NCBI GenBank assembly: GCA_021776595.1
Contig: JAJFFP010000043.1
Coordinates: 1 to 64,000 of the forward strand
Direction of reading: 5' to 3'
DNA from: Robiginitomaculum sp.
GTDB taxonomy: Bacteria > Pseudomonadota > Alphaproteobacteria > Caulobacterales > Maricaulaceae
DNA: 64,000 nt
Part shown: piece by piece, positions 51,235 through 61,390 of the stretch
Numbering within the stretch: the first letter of the stretch is position 1
How the letters are laid out: every line of letters begins with the position of its first letter
Program-made: the position numbers and the translations under genes
Notes under the pieces: generated by a model
The model's database searches: none
Told to the model about the DNA's origin: nothing
Seen by the model: only the letters and a program-made list of their open reading frames with translations

Positions 51235-52641
51235 ATGAAAGAGACTAACACAGCGCTGCTTAGCCGGGCGTTAAAGGCATTGGTTATTGCAAGCATAATG
51301 ATTATTGGTGGTTGTGATACTGGGGGCAGACACCAAGGGTCTATTCTGCGTGAAGCACAAAAAAGGGGTGCAATACGCGTGGTTACACTCAATTCTCCTA
51401 CCACATATTATCAAAGTCGCGAAGGAGGGCAGGGCTTTGAATATGATCTTGCCAAGGTCTATGCCCGGCATTTAGGGCTGGAATTACAAATAGTAACTGC
51501 CAATACCATTGAGACGGTTCTGTTAAAGGTCGGCAATGATGAAGCCGATTTTGCAGCCGCCGGCCTGACCATTACCCGCGCGCGCCAGCAGCAATTTCGT
51601 TTTAGCCCATCCTATCTGGAGGTGGAAACCAGACTAATTTGTAACCGTAAAAGCCAATTGCCTAAAACACTGGCAGAACTCAATAAAGTTGAACTGCGCG
51701 TTGCCCCCGGTTCATCCTTTATTGATGTCTTGCAGGGAATTAAAGATCAGCTCCCTTACCTGGAATACACGATAAGCGAAAATGCCACAGTTGAGACATT
51801 GTTAGCGCAGATAGGCCATGGCCAACGATTTTGCACACTGGCAGATTCGCATGTTTTTGCGTTAAACCAGCGTTATTTGCCAGAACTAACCAGCCCCATG
51901 GCGTTAAGTCCCAAACAGCCGATTGCCTGGGCGTTAGGGGGCGGCCTGACCTGGCGTTCAATCAGTTTGCAACGGGATATGAAGGCCTGGTTCAACACAC
52001 CGGAGGCGCAAGTGCTCCTGAAAACACTAAAAGAGCGTTATTTCCAGGTATCGGAAAATGAATTTGACTATGTGGACATTGCCCGTTTCAGAAGGGCCAT
52101 TCGCCAGCGTCTGCCCAAGTATGAAAGTATATTCAAACGTGCCGCGCGCCGGTATAAGGTGCCCTGGGAACTGCTGACAGCGATTTCCTGGCGCGAAAGT
52201 CATTGGCGCCCCAATGCGAAAAGCCATACCGGGGTGCGTGGCATGATGATGCTCACGCTGGCCAGTGCCAAAGAGGCCGGGGTTACCAACCGGCTGGATG
52301 CCAAGCAATCCATATTTGGTGGTGCCAGATATTTTGCACGATTGTTACGGCGTTTACCCGGTAATATTTCCACGGAGGACCGGCCCTGGTTTGCTCTTGC
52401 CGCTTATAATATGGGCTATGCTCATTTAACCGACGCCATGGCATTGGCAAAAAGTCGTGGACTTAACCCTAATTTATGGCGTGATGTGCGCACGGTGCTG
52501 CCGGACATGGAAAACCCAAAGGTTTATCAGGCATTGCCCAGGGGCTATGCAAATGGTCGTCAGGCACAGGATTACGTGGCAGCCGTGCGTAATTTTTATG
52601 ATATTTTGCGCCAGAGCACACAGAAACAAACGACACAATAA
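51235..52641 (+). CDS. mltF: Membrane-bound lytic murein transglycosylase MltF
   Basis: 468 aa lipoprotein: signal with the lipobox IGGC (Cys27). An N-terminal ligand-binding (SBP-bac 3-like) domain runs to about 280 and ends with the SLT domain, with the catalytic Glu in SWRESHW and the later AYNMGYAHL motif. It cleaves peptidoglycan and has a regulatory, ligand-sensing domain. ATG 51235 starts the signal peptide; the longer frame to 51205 adds charged residues. Confidence 0.9.
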   Translation: MKETNTALLSRALKALVIASIMIIGGCDTGGRHQGSILREAQKRGAIRVVTLNSPTTYYQSREGGQGFEYDLAKVYARHLGLELQIVTANTIETVLLKVGNDEADFAAAGLTITRARQQQFRFSPSYLEVETRLICNRKSQLPKTLAELNKVELRVAPGSSFIDVLQGIKDQLPYLEYTISENATVETLLAQIGHGQRFCTLADSHVFALNQRYLPELTSPMALSPKQPIAWALGGGLTWRSISLQRDMKAWFNTPEAQVLLKTLKERYFQVSENEFDYVDIARFRRAIRQRLPKYESIFKRAARRYKVPWELLTAISWRESHWRPNAKSHTGVRGMMMLTLASAKEAGVTNRLDAKQSIFGGARYFARLLRRLPGNISTEDRPWFALAAYNMGYAHLTDAMALAKSRGLNPNLWRDVRTVLPDMENPKVYQALPRGYANGRQAQDYVAAVRNFYDILRQSTQKQTTQ

Positions 52642-52695
52642 ACAATTATGCTTCTGGCGGTTGTGCCGGACAGTTAGCCTCGTTAAACCCGCTCC

Positions 52696-53601
52696 ATGTC
52701 CAGTAAACCAAAATATTTAAGGCAACTCGAAGCGCAAAGCATCATGATCTTGCGTGAAGTGGCGGCACAATTTGAAAAGCCGGTATTGATGTATTCCATC
52801 GGCAAGGATTCTGCCGTATTGCTGCACCTGGCTATGAAAGCCTTTGCGCCGGCAAAACCGCCGTTTGCTCTTCTGCACGTTGATACAACGTGGAAATTTC
52901 GCGAAATGATCAGTTTTCGTGATGCACTCATCAAGAAGCTGGATCTGGATCTGATTGTGCATACCAATATGGCTGGTGTTGAGGCCGGGATCAGCCCCTT
53001 CAAGCACGGCAGTTCGCGTTATACAGACGTCATGAAAACCCAGGCCTTAAAAGAGGCGCTGAGCTTGCATGGATTTGATGTAGCCATAGGTGGTGCCCGC
53101 CGTGATGAGGAAGCCTCCAGAGCCAAAGAACGGATATTTTCGTTTCGTTCGGCAAACCATCGTTGGGATGCCAAAAACCAGCGGCCTGAATTATGGAATT
53201 TACTCAATGGCCGGATCAATCCGGGCGAAAGCGTTCGCGCCTTTCCTTTATCTAATTGGACTGAACTGGATGTCTGGCAATATATACTGGCCGAAGACAT
53301 TCCGCTGGTGCCGCTTTATTTTGCCGCTAAACGACCCGTGGTCGAACGTGATGGCATGTTGGTCATGGTGGATGATGATCGTCTGGTGCTGGCACCTGAT
53401 GAAAAAGTGGAAGAACGTATGGTGCGTTTTCGCACACTCGGTTGTTACCCCCTGACAGGGGCCATTGAATCAAAGGCCAGCAATGTTGAACAGGTCATTG
53501 ATGAGTTATCCAGTTCGCGCCTGTCTGAACGGGCCAATCGGGTGATTGACCATGATGAAGCCGCTTCCATGGAAAAGAAAAAGCAAGAAGGTTACTTTTG
53601 A
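52696..53601 (+). CDS. cysD: Sulfate adenylyltransferase small subunit CysD
   Basis: 301 aa. PP-loop ATP pyrophosphatase motif [13 protein letters not shown] near residue 30 and [20 protein letters not shown]. With CysN it adenylates sulfate to APS. The stop overlaps the CysNC start (TGATG). Sits in the operon cysD-cysNC-cysQ; the upstream mltF ends 55 bases away. Confidence 0.94.
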   Translation: MSSKPKYLRQLEAQSIMILREVAAQFEKPVLMYSIGKDSAVLLHLAMKAFAPAKPPFALLHVDTTWKFREMISFRDALIKKLDLDLIVHTNMAGVEAGISPFKHGSSRYTDVMKTQALKEALSLHGFDVAIGGARRDEEASRAKERIFSFRSANHRWDAKNQRPELWNLLNGRINPGESVRAFPLSNWTELDVWQYILAEDIPLVPLYFAAKRPVVERDGMLVMVDDDRLVLAPDEKVEERMVRFRTLGCYPLTGAIESKASNVEQVIDELSSSRLSERANRVIDHDEAASMEKKKQEGYF

Positions 53602-55454
53602 TGGAAAGGCAAACGCAAAAGGACCTGTTACGGTTTTTGACCTGCGGCAGTGTTGACGATGGTAAAAGCACGTTGATTGGCAATTTGTTGTATAATTGCA
53701 ATGAAGTAAGCGAGGATGGTCTGGCCAGACTGCATGCACAAAGTCAATCCGGGGGCCGCGCCGGTGCAGACCTTGATTATTCCTTGCTGGTTGATGGCCT
53801 GATGGCGGAACGGGAACAGGGCATTACCATTGATGTGGCCTATCGGTATTTTTCTACGCCGCGCCGCAAATTTATAGTTGCCGACACCCCCGGCCATGAA
53901 CAATACACCAGAAATATGGCAACCGGTGCCTCCAATTCCGACCTGGCCATTTTGCTGGTGGACGCACGCAAAGGTGTGCAGATACAAACCAAGCGTCACA
54001 GCAAAATTGTGTCCATGATGGGCATTCGGCATTTGGTGCTGGCCGTCAATAAAATGGATATGGTCGGCTATGATCAGGAGGTGTTTGACCATATTGATCA
54101 GGACTATCGAGCATTTGCCCAAAAGTTGGGGGATTGCGAGATACAGGCCATTCCACTTTCGGCATTAAAAGGTGATAATGTCTCGAAACAGAGTGAGTGT
54201 ATGCCCTGGTATTCCGGGCCGAACTTGCAAGAACACCTTGAGACCGCAGATGTGCGTGTGCAATCGACAGGTGATGCGTTTCGTATGCCGGTGCAGTGGG
54301 TAAACCGTCCTAATGCCTCTTTTCGAGGCTATTGCGGCATGGTTTGCGCCGGTAAGGTTGGCATTGGTGATGCGGTGCGCATTACCCCTTCTGGGGAGAC
54401 TACATGTATTGCCTCCATCTTGTCACCAGATGGTGAGGTGTCTCTGGCCGAAGCAGGGGATTCCATAACGCTGACTTTCGAAGATGAGCGCGACATAAGC
54501 AGAGGTAATGTGATTGCCGCCGCCGATGATCCTCCTTCGGTAAGTGATCAGTTTGCGGCACATATCCTGTGGATGCACCAACAGCCCTTGCTGCCTGGGC
54601 GACAGTTGCAATTGCGTCTGGGGGCGCAAAGTGTAAATGCCGCCATTACCGAACTGAAATACGTCATTGATTATACTGATAACAGTCATGATGCGGGTAA
54701 GGTGCTAGGCTTTAATGAAACCGGGTATTGCAATCTGGCGCTGGACCGTCCTGTTGTCTTTGATACTTTTGAAAATAATCGTGACATGGGCAGTTTTATT
54801 CTGGTTGATAAGTTGACCAATGAAACCGTTGGCGCAGGCATGATCGCCTTTGGCCTGCGCCGGGCCGATAATGTGCACTGGCAGGCTATGGATGTAGATA
54901 AACTGGTCAGAGCCAGGCTGAAAAGCCAAAAGCCTTGCGTGCTTTGGTTTACCGGTCTTTCTGGATCAGGAAAATCCACCATTGCCAATCTGCTGGAAAA
55001 ACGCCTGCTGGCCCAGGGACATCACACCTATTTGCTGGATGGAGATAATGTGCGTCATGGCCTGAACCGGGATTTGGGCTTTACCGATGCTGATCGTGTG
55101 GAAAACATTCGCCGCATTGCAGAGGTCTCCAATTTGATGGTGGATGCCGGTTTGCTGGTATTAGTGTCATTTATTTCTCCTTTTCGTTCAGAGCGGCGTA
55201 TGGCGCGCCAAATGGTCGAAGAAGACGAGTTTATTGAAGTGTTCGTCGATACGCCGCTGGCTGTGTGTGAAGAACGCGATGTTAAAGGTCTTTATAAGAA
55301 AGCACGGGCCGGTGAGATTAAAAACTTCACCGGTATTGATAGCCCCTATGAGCCACCGGAAACCCCGGACATTCACCTTCAAGCAGATCAACAATCTCCT
55401 GAAAAGCTGGCAGAAGCCGTGTTTGCCGCTCTTGAGGAGCGGGGCATTGTCTGA
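53601..55454 (+). CDS. cysNC: Bifunctional sulfate adenylyltransferase large subunit / APS kinase CysNC
   Basis: 617 aa. N-terminal GTPase CysN (G1 [12 protein letters not shown]3 [13 protein letters not shown]4 VNKMDM) drives APS synthesis, and the C-terminal APS kinase CysC (from about 445, [16 protein letters not shown]) makes PAPS. Fusion is common in alphaproteobacteria. No PAPS reductase gene (cysH) follows, so use of PAPS for sulfation or an unlinked reductase must be assumed. Confidence 0.94.
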   Translation: MERQTQKDLLRFLTCGSVDDGKSTLIGNLLYNCNEVSEDGLARLHAQSQSGGRAGADLDYSLLVDGLMAEREQGITIDVAYRYFSTPRRKFIVADTPGHEQYTRNMATGASNSDLAILLVDARKGVQIQTKRHSKIVSMMGIRHLVLAVNKMDMVGYDQEVFDHIDQDYRAFAQKLGDCEIQAIPLSALKGDNVSKQSECMPWYSGPNLQEHLETADVRVQSTGDAFRMPVQWVNRPNASFRGYCGMVCAGKVGIGDAVRITPSGETTCIASILSPDGEVSLAEAGDSITLTFEDERDISRGNVIAAADDPPSVSDQFAAHILWMHQQPLLPGRQLQLRLGAQSVNAAITELKYVIDYTDNSHDAGKVLGFNETGYCNLALDRPVVFDTFENNRDMGSFILVDKLTNETVGAGMIAFGLRRADNVHWQAMDVDKLVRARLKSQKPCVLWFTGLSGSGKSTIANLLEKRLLAQGHHTYLLDGDNVRHGLNRDLGFTDADRVENIRRIAEVSNLMVDAGLLVLVSFISPFRSERRMARQMVEEDEFIEVFVDTPLAVCEERDVKGLYKKARAGEIKNFTGIDSPYEPPETPDIHLQADQQSPEKLAEAVFAALEERGIV

Positions 55455-56259
55455 AATTGCGCTAAGCAAAAGCCAGAAGCAGGTCTTGCGTGATGCCATG
55501 CTGCGCGCTGGACGCGTAATCATGCAGGTTCGGGCAGATGGGCAAGGGCATGATATAAAAGGCGATGGATCACCGGTCACTTTGGCTGATACCCGTGCTG
55601 AAACGATCTTGTTGGCAACACTAAACGAGAACGTGCCGCACATTCCCGTTGTAGCAGAAGAGGCCGCTGAAGCAGGAGATACACCCGATACGGTGGATAC
55701 GTTTTTTCTGGTTGATCCACTGGATGGCACCAAGGAATTTATTAAGGGCGGCACAGACTTTACCGTCAATATTGGCCTCATTCACGATGGCAGACCTGTG
55801 TTTGGAATGATCTATGTGCCGGCAACCGGGCGATACTATGAAGGTATGGCAAGGGCAGGGGCCTGGTCAGCCACCATTGATTGTCAGCAATGTGAGCACT
55901 TTATAGTTCAAAAAAGATATCCAATTAAATCGCGCCGGGCAAAAAAAGATGATTTGATCGCAATCGCCTCACGTTCTCATCGCTCTGATGAAACCAATGA
56001 CTGGCTGGATGAACATAAGGTAAAAACGACAATTTCAGCGGGCAGTTCATTAAAATTTTGTCTGCTGGCCGAAGGAAAGGCAGATGTTTATCCGCGCCAT
56101 GGGCCAACCATGGAATGGGATACGGCAGCGGGTCATGCCATTTTGTCAGCCGCCGGTGGCCGGGTGGAAACCCTGGACGGAAAGTCTTTCCTATACGGCA
56201 AAAAAGACCAGAAGCGTCCGTATCTTAATCCGGGCTTTATTGCTTATGGCCAGAATTGA
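55447..56259 (+). CDS. cysQ: 3-prime(2-prime),5-prime-bisphosphate nucleotidase CysQ
   Basis: 270 aa. Lithium-sensitive phosphatase family signatures: [20 protein letters not shown] and [10 protein letters not shown]. It removes the 3-prime phosphate of PAP left after PAPS use and controls PAPS levels. The start is TTG 55447, in the end of cysNC with GAGGAG seven bases upstream; no ATG lies close, and the longer ATG frame from 55234 would overlap cysNC widely. Coupling with cysNC is by 8 overlapping bases. Confidence 0.9.
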   Translation: MSEIALSKSQKQVLRDAMLRAGRVIMQVRADGQGHDIKGDGSPVTLADTRAETILLATLNENVPHIPVVAEEAAEAGDTPDTVDTFFLVDPLDGTKEFIKGGTDFTVNIGLIHDGRPVFGMIYVPATGRYYEGMARAGAWSATIDCQQCEHFIVQKRYPIKSRRAKKDDLIAIASRSHRSDETNDWLDEHKVKTTISAGSSLKFCLLAEGKADVYPRHGPTMEWDTAAGHAILSAAGGRVETLDGKSFLYGKKDQKRPYLNPGFIAYGQN

Positions 56260-56287
56260 CGGCAAATAATTGGATATTGTGTGGATT

Positions 56288-56758
56288 TTAATCCGGTTCA
56301 GGCGCACTAAAATGATTGGTTTGTCCAGTCTCGGATTGCCAGTTACCAATGTCTTGTGCCACCCCTATGCCGCCAGGTTTTCCATCAGAACCAAATGAAA
56401 AAACGTCATATTCATTTCGTTTGCCGGGATAATCATATTGGTATGGAGTTCCCCATGGGTCCTTAAAATAATTTGAAAACCCAGGTAGAACACGCAAACC
56501 TTCCTGAGTAGTAGGGTATCTATTATTTGCCTGTTGATATTGTTCTATCTGCGTGATGATTTGAAGAATTTCATGACGTGCCCGAACCTCTTTTGTCTGC
56601 ATTTGTTTTGGCAGGATATTCAGAGCAGCAATCAGAGCCAGCGCCCCGACAATGGCAATGGCGGTTATGATTTCGATGGAGGTATAGGGAGAGTAAATTC
56701 TCGCATATTTTGCAAAAGGCATTTTATCTTCTGAAACTGGCGTATCAAATTGAGACAA
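56288..56758 (-). CDS. Type II secretion pseudopilin-like protein, atypical leader
   Basis: 156 aa. The N-terminal segment SPYTSIEIITAIAIVGALAL has the hydrophobic helix of type IV pilin-like proteins with Glu in position +5. The residue before the expected cleavage is Pro instead of Gly, and the first residue is Tyr, so processing by a prepilin peptidase is doubtful. The C-terminal part (RYPTTQEGLRVLPGFSNYFKDPWGTPY) is typical of GspG major pseudopilins. No other secretion gene is close. Start may also be the Met at codon 13 (56722). It converges on cysQ. Confidence 0.7.
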   Translation of the reverse strand: MSQFDTPVSEDKMPFAKYARIYSPYTSIEIITAIAIVGALALIAALNILPKQMQTKEVRARHEILQIITQIEQYQQANNRYPTTQEGLRVLPGFSNYFKDPWGTPYQYDYPGKRNEYDVFSFGSDGKPGGIGVAQDIGNWQSETGQTNHFSAPEPD

Positions 56759-56883
56759 TTAGTCCCCCAAAGCTGGACACATAAGGGTTTTCACCGCATT
56801 TTAACCAGAGCTTTGCAAAATCTGCGCCATTAAAATCATGAATTTCTTTTTGAACTTACCATCAATCAAGGCCATAAGGCGTA

Positions 56884-57873
56884 ATGAATAACACTGCCAG
56901 TTATAAGCTCTCGATTGCGCCAATGATGGATTGGACAGACCGTCATTGCCGGTATTTCCATCGCCTGCTTACCAAACGCGCTCAACTTTATACGGAAATG
57001 GTCACGGCAAAGGCATTGATCCATGGTGATACCGCCAAATTACTTCGATTTGACCCTAAGGAGCACCCGGTTGTCATCCAACTTGGTGGCGCTGAACCTA
57101 AAGAACTGGCCATGGCTTCAAAAATGGCCGAAGATGCAGGCTATGATGAGATTAACCTCAATGTAGGCTGTCCTTCTGATCGTGTGCAATCCGGGGCCTT
57201 CGGTGCCGCCTTGATGGCAGATCCAAAACGCGTGGCAGAATGTATTTTTACAATGCAAAATGCCGTTAAGGTGCCCGTTAGCGTGAAATGCCGCCTGGGG
57301 ATTGATGATCAAAACCCAACCGATACCCTTCCAGAGTTTATTAAAATCGTAGCGGCCGCACCCTGTAAAACCTTCATCATTCATGCACGAAAGGCCTGGT
57401 TGCAAGGCCTTAGCCCAAAAGACAATCGCACCATTCCACCATTGGATTATGAATTAGTCCGTAAAATAAAAAAAACACACCCTGAATTAATTATTATTCT
57501 AAATGGCGGTTTGCGTGATGTTGATCATGCTCTTATGGAAAGCGCAATGCTGGATGGGGCAATGCTGGGAAGAATTGCCTATCAGCAACCATGGGTGCTT
57601 GCACAAGTGGACCGGATGGTTTTTGACGATCAACATGCTTTGCCAAAAAGGGCGGTAGTGGTCCAATCCATGATTGAGTATATTAAGCGAGAAACACGTA
57701 ATGGAACGCCTCTACATGCCATAACCCGGCATATGCTGGGACTATTTGCCGGCGAAGCCGGGGCGCGAAGCTGGCGTAGAATAATTTCTGAAAATGCGCC
57801 AAGGTCTGGTGCCGGAGCTGAGGTGGTAGCCCTTGCGGCCCAGGCGGTGCTTGGTGATGCGTGGGCGGCATGA
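56884..57873 (+). CDS. dusA: tRNA-dihydrouridine synthase A
   Basis: 329 aa TIM-barrel flavoprotein. SIAPMMDWTDRHCRYF binds FMN, and NVGCPSDRVQSG holds the catalytic Cys. The DusA group, which reduces uridines 20/20a of tRNA, fits best by the DRHCR element. It overlaps the TauE/SafE gene by ATGA. AAGG lies before the start. Confidence 0.93.
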   Translation: MNNTASYKLSIAPMMDWTDRHCRYFHRLLTKRAQLYTEMVTAKALIHGDTAKLLRFDPKEHPVVIQLGGAEPKELAMASKMAEDAGYDEINLNVGCPSDRVQSGAFGAALMADPKRVAECIFTMQNAVKVPVSVKCRLGIDDQNPTDTLPEFIKIVAAAPCKTFIIHARKAWLQGLSPKDNRTIPPLDYELVRKIKKTHPELIIILNGGLRDVDHALMESAMLDGAMLGRIAYQQPWVLAQVDRMVFDDQHALPKRAVVVQSMIEYIKRETRNGTPLHAITRHMLGLFAGEAGARSWRRIISENAPRSGAGAEVVALAAQAVLGDAWAA

Positions 57874-58697
57874 TTGATCTTTTGGTTTCGCACTGGGCAC
57901 TGATTGTTGTTCTTATTGGGGCTGGAATGTTTGCCGGACTGATTGCCGGCCTTTTTGGTGTTGGCGGCGGAATCGTGATTGTGCCGGCGCTTTATGGGGC
58001 GTTTGGTGTTTTTGGGGTAGATGATGAAGTGCGCATGAAGGTGGCGGTAGCTACGTCGCTGGCAACCATCATTACCACATCGATCCGTTCCGTGATGTCG
58101 CACTATAAGCACGGCGGCGTTGATGTGTCCTTATTAAAATTATGGGTGCCCTGGATAATGACCGGGGCGCTTATCGGAGCGTTTGCGGCCAGTGCAGCGC
58201 CCGGCAGGGCTTTAACACTGGGTTTTGGGGTGTTTCTAATTTTGATTTCTCTGCAAATGGGGTTTGGCCAGCCGGAATGGCGATTACGCGCGCAAATGCC
58301 TGGTTCATTTCCAAGCGCCATTATGGCGTTCATAGTTGGCATGTTTTCCGCCATGGCGGGCATTGGCGGCGGCGTTCTGGGCGTTATTATCATGACGCTT
58401 TGCGGCAAACCCATTCACCGTGCGGTGGGTACTTCTGCTGGGTTTGGTGCGGCCATCGGCATCCCGGCAACCCTGGGGTTTATTGTTGCTGGCTGGAATG
58501 TTGATGGATTACCGGCCTTTTCACTCGGCTATGTCAACCTTGCAGGGTTTGTGTTCATAGCCTCTCTGACAGCGCTTATGGCCCCGGTTGGCGTGAAACT
58601 GGCCCATGCGCTGCCGGTAAAACATTTGCGCAGGCTGTTTGCGGTTTTGTTGTTTATTGTCTCGGCCCTTATGCTGCACGATGGCCTAACGGCGTAG
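57870..58697 (+). CDS. TauE/SafE-family membrane exporter
   Basis: 275 aa with eight or so predicted helices and the duplicated GLFGVGGGIVIVPAL and GIGGGVLGVIIM glycine loops of the TauE/SafE family. Members export sulfite or other organosulfonate-derived anions. Given the sHdr locus in the same window, sulfite export is attractive, but the family is broad. The start at 57870 overlaps dusA in ATGA and the 3-prime end overlaps the converging protease gene by 12 bases. Confidence 0.82.
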   Translation: MIDLLVSHWALIVVLIGAGMFAGLIAGLFGVGGGIVIVPALYGAFGVFGVDDEVRMKVAVATSLATIITTSIRSVMSHYKHGGVDVSLLKLWVPWIMTGALIGAFAASAAPGRALTLGFGVFLILISLQMGFGQPEWRLRAQMPGSFPSAIMAFIVGMFSAMAGIGGGVLGVIIMTLCGKPIHRAVGTSAGFGAAIGIPATLGFIVAGWNVDGLPAFSLGYVNLAGFVFIASLTALMAPVGVKLAHALPVKHLRRLFAVLLFIVSALMLHDGLTA

Positions 58698-59402
58698 AAT
58701 GAGCTGGTTCTGGCTGGCCTCAAAGCGGGACAATCTGCCAAGGTAACTCATCCCCAACAAAGATGTATCCAGTCCCTTTTTCATGACAAGTGCCCGCACA
58801 TTTGAAATGCGCAATTCCCCAATGCTGACTTCATCGAGGGTTACAGGAGCAGCAAACACACGACCTGAAGCTGTGCTAACCGGCACCACAAAGCGTAAAT
58901 TATCAACATCCAGCCCAATGCGTTTGGCATCGTTTAACGTTAACGCCACGGTGCTGGCACCGGTATCAACCATAAAGCGCACATGAGTATTGTTTACCTT
59001 TCCCTCAGCCCAAAAATGTCCGTCAGAGGCCTTGCGCAGGGCAACGGCAGAGCCGTTTGCGCTAGTGCTATTAGCATTTGTTGAAATTTGTGGGCGTGAT
59101 GGAAAAACTTCTGCGCTCACCTTGTCGGCAATAAATGAAAATTCAGCGCGAAACGTATAAAGGGAAACCAGCAAAAGAAAGACCCCGGCCCAAACAATGG
59201 CCTGTTTGACCGCCAAACCCAGTTCCGCCTGCGAACTGCCAACAATGCCGGTACTAATCAGGGCAATCAGGATAAGAAGGTAGATAAATTGTCCTCGATC
59301 ATCAGTATTGGGAAGGAAATTTGGGGCAAGCAGTCCGATGCCAATCATTATGGCTGCAATGACCAGCGCAAAAAGAGTAAAAAATACAATGGCATTGCGC
59401 AT
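58686..59402 (-). CDS. Retroviral-type (clan AA) aspartic protease, membrane-anchored
   Basis: 238 aa. Two or three N-terminal transmembrane helices precede a small soluble domain with the active-site MVDTGASTVALT (Asp-Thr-Gly) and the hydrophobic-hydrophobic-Gly partner (TSLLGMSYLGRL), as in TIGR02281-type proteases. Substrate is unknown. AGGAG precedes the ATG. It converges on TauE/SafE. Confidence 0.85.
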   Translation of the reverse strand: MRNAIVFFTLFALVIAAIMIGIGLLAPNFLPNTDDRGQFIYLLILIALISTGIVGSSQAELGLAVKQAIVWAGVFLLLVSLYTFRAEFSFIADKVSAEVFPSRPQISTNANSTSANGSAVALRKASDGHFWAEGKVNNTHVRFMVDTGASTVALTLNDAKRIGLDVDNLRFVVPVSTASGRVFAAPVTLDEVSIGELRISNVRALVMKKGLDTSLLGMSYLGRLSRFEASQNQLILRR

Positions 59403-59522
59403 TATTTTCTCCTGGCGACCATCTTATTAGGCTGGACAGTCATTTCAAATATATGAATTCCCTGGAATCACGAAATGCCTTAGCCTGATCATCCATGGAT
59501 TCTTTATTAGGATAAGAGCGCG

Positions 59523-61370
59523 GTGCTATCTGATCCCCAAATGTTGCGCATGATTGTAGTGCTGGCCATTGTCGCTGTCATTGTTGTTTTTTATGCACTG
59601 GAAATTTTCTCGATCGAACTGGTTTCCGCCGGGGCTATTGCCACCTTTTTATTGCTGTTTCATTTCTGGCCTGTGCCGCAAAGCACATTTGGGTCAGAGA
59701 ATATTCTGGCGGGTTTTTCAAATCCGGCACTGATTGCCATTCTGGCGCTCTTGGTGGTCGGGCAGGGCATGTTCCATACGGGTGCTATGGAAGGCCCTTC
59801 AAGAGTGCTGGCGGCCTCCTATGACCGCCACCCAACGCTGACCATGGCGGCTCTATTTGGTTTCGTTATGCTGGTCAGTGCGTTTATTAACAATACCCCC
59901 GTGGTGGTAATGTTTATACCTGTGCTGGTGACGATTGCCGCGCGAGTGGGCACCTCCGCCTCGCAGGTGATGATCCCTCTATCATATGTTTCGATACTGG
60001 CCGGCATGACCACCTTGATTGGTTCTTCAACAAATATACTGGTGGCTGACGTTTTGAAACGTGAGGGGCATATCGCTCTTGGATTTTTCTCTTTGGCCCC
60101 CATGGGGCTGGTGCTGGCTTTTGTTGGGGTTGCTTACTTATTGCTGATTGGGGTCAGGTTATTGCCAAAGCGTGATGGCGCAAAAAAAGAACATGGCTCA
60201 GGACGTCAATATATTGCCCAGATTGAGATCACCGCCAAAAACCCTCATCTGGGTGAGGTTCCAGTGGCAGGTATGTATCCACAATTACAAACCGTTACGG
60301 TGCGCATGGTGCAACGCGGCGATCGCATTTTTTATCCTCCCTATGATGATGATGCCACTTTGCAAGAAGGGGACATCCTTACCGTTGCGGCTACACGTAA
60401 AGCCCTCAGTGACTTGCTGATTTCTGATCCTGGTATCCTGTCTGGCATGTTGCGGACCGGCGCGGCTGAGGAGGATGCCAATCCAGAGGGCGCTTTGGCC
60501 ATTACCGAAGCCGTTGTGGCACCTGGTTCGCGCTATATTGGCCGCACTCTTGAACAGATAGGTTTTAGAGCGCGCACAGGTTGCATTGTTCTGGGCATAC
60601 AGCGCCGCTCGCACATGATGCGGCAAAAGCTCTCGACCATACGCTTGCAGGCTGGTGATGATCTTTTGTTGTTTGGCTCCAGGGTTGGTTTGCGCGCCTT
60701 GCGTCATGATAAAGACTTGCTTGTGCTTTTATGGTCTATGGCCGATGTGCCTGACATACGCCGCTCTGGCCGGGCAAGGTTGATTTTTGGTGCCGTTATT
60801 CTGGCGACGGCCAGCGGGTTTGTTCCTATTGTCGATGCCGCTCTTGCCGGAGCCGTGGCCATGGTCGTATTTGGTTGTTTGAATTTAAGACAAGCGGCCA
60901 GATCACTGGATTTGCGCATCTATCTTCTGATCGGGGCGGCCTTTGCCATGGGCGCCAGCTTGCAGGAAAGCGGTGCTGCTGAAATGATTGCCAATGCTGC
61001 GGTGACGGCGGCCATGCCTTATGGCCCGGCTGTGCTGCTTATTGGTCTGTTTGGGTTGGTGGCGGTGTTGACCAATATATTATCAAATGCGGCCACGGCG
61101 GTTTTATTCGCCCCGATTGCGGTGAATGCCGCCATTCAATTTGCCGACACCCCTGCCATGGAAGAAAAACTGGCTATAGCGGCGGTCATGACGGTGATTT
61201 ACGCTGCTAATTGCTCATTTGCCACCCCGATTGCGTATCAGACCAATTTGCTGGTCATGGGGCCGGGACATTATAAATTCATGGACTATTTACGGGTTGG
61301 TGGGCCACTGGTCCTCTTATTGTGGCTGGTTTATGCCATCATTGCCCCTTATTATTTTGGCTTGAATTAA
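59523..61370 (+). CDS. SLC13-family permease with two RCK-C domains
   Basis: 615 aa. Divalent-anion/sodium symporter fold: N- and C-terminal membrane halves with the NNTPVVVMFIPV and SNAATAVLFAPI signatures, separated by a soluble insert of two TrkA-C domains (about residues 215-390). Members carry dicarboxylates or sulfate. Given sulfur oxidation to sulfate, anion export or exchange is an option, but the substrate is not shown by sequence. Start GTG 59523, with AGGAT upstream. Confidence 0.82.
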   Translation: MLSDPQMLRMIVVLAIVAVIVVFYALEIFSIELVSAGAIATFLLLFHFWPVPQSTFGSENILAGFSNPALIAILALLVVGQGMFHTGAMEGPSRVLAASYDRHPTLTMAALFGFVMLVSAFINNTPVVVMFIPVLVTIAARVGTSASQVMIPLSYVSILAGMTTLIGSSTNILVADVLKREGHIALGFFSLAPMGLVLAFVGVAYLLLIGVRLLPKRDGAKKEHGSGRQYIAQIEITAKNPHLGEVPVAGMYPQLQTVTVRMVQRGDRIFYPPYDDDATLQEGDILTVAATRKALSDLLISDPGILSGMLRTGAAEEDANPEGALAITEAVVAPGSRYIGRTLEQIGFRARTGCIVLGIQRRSHMMRQKLSTIRLQAGDDLLLFGSRVGLRALRHDKDLLVLLWSMADVPDIRRSGRARLIFGAVILATASGFVPIVDAALAGAVAMVVFGCLNLRQAARSLDLRIYLLIGAAFAMGASLQESGAAEMIANAAVTAAMPYGPAVLLIGLFGLVAVLTNILSNAATAVLFAPIAVNAAIQFADTPAMEEKLAIAAVMTVIYAANCSFATPIAYQTNLLVMGPGHYKFMDYLRVGGPLVLLLWLVYAIIAPYYFGLN

Positions 61371-61390
61371 AACCTGGCGAGAACTGTACA

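Noticed and set aside
56288-56758. A type II secretion operon
   Set aside because: Only one pseudopilin-like gene is present; neighbours are cysQ and dusA.
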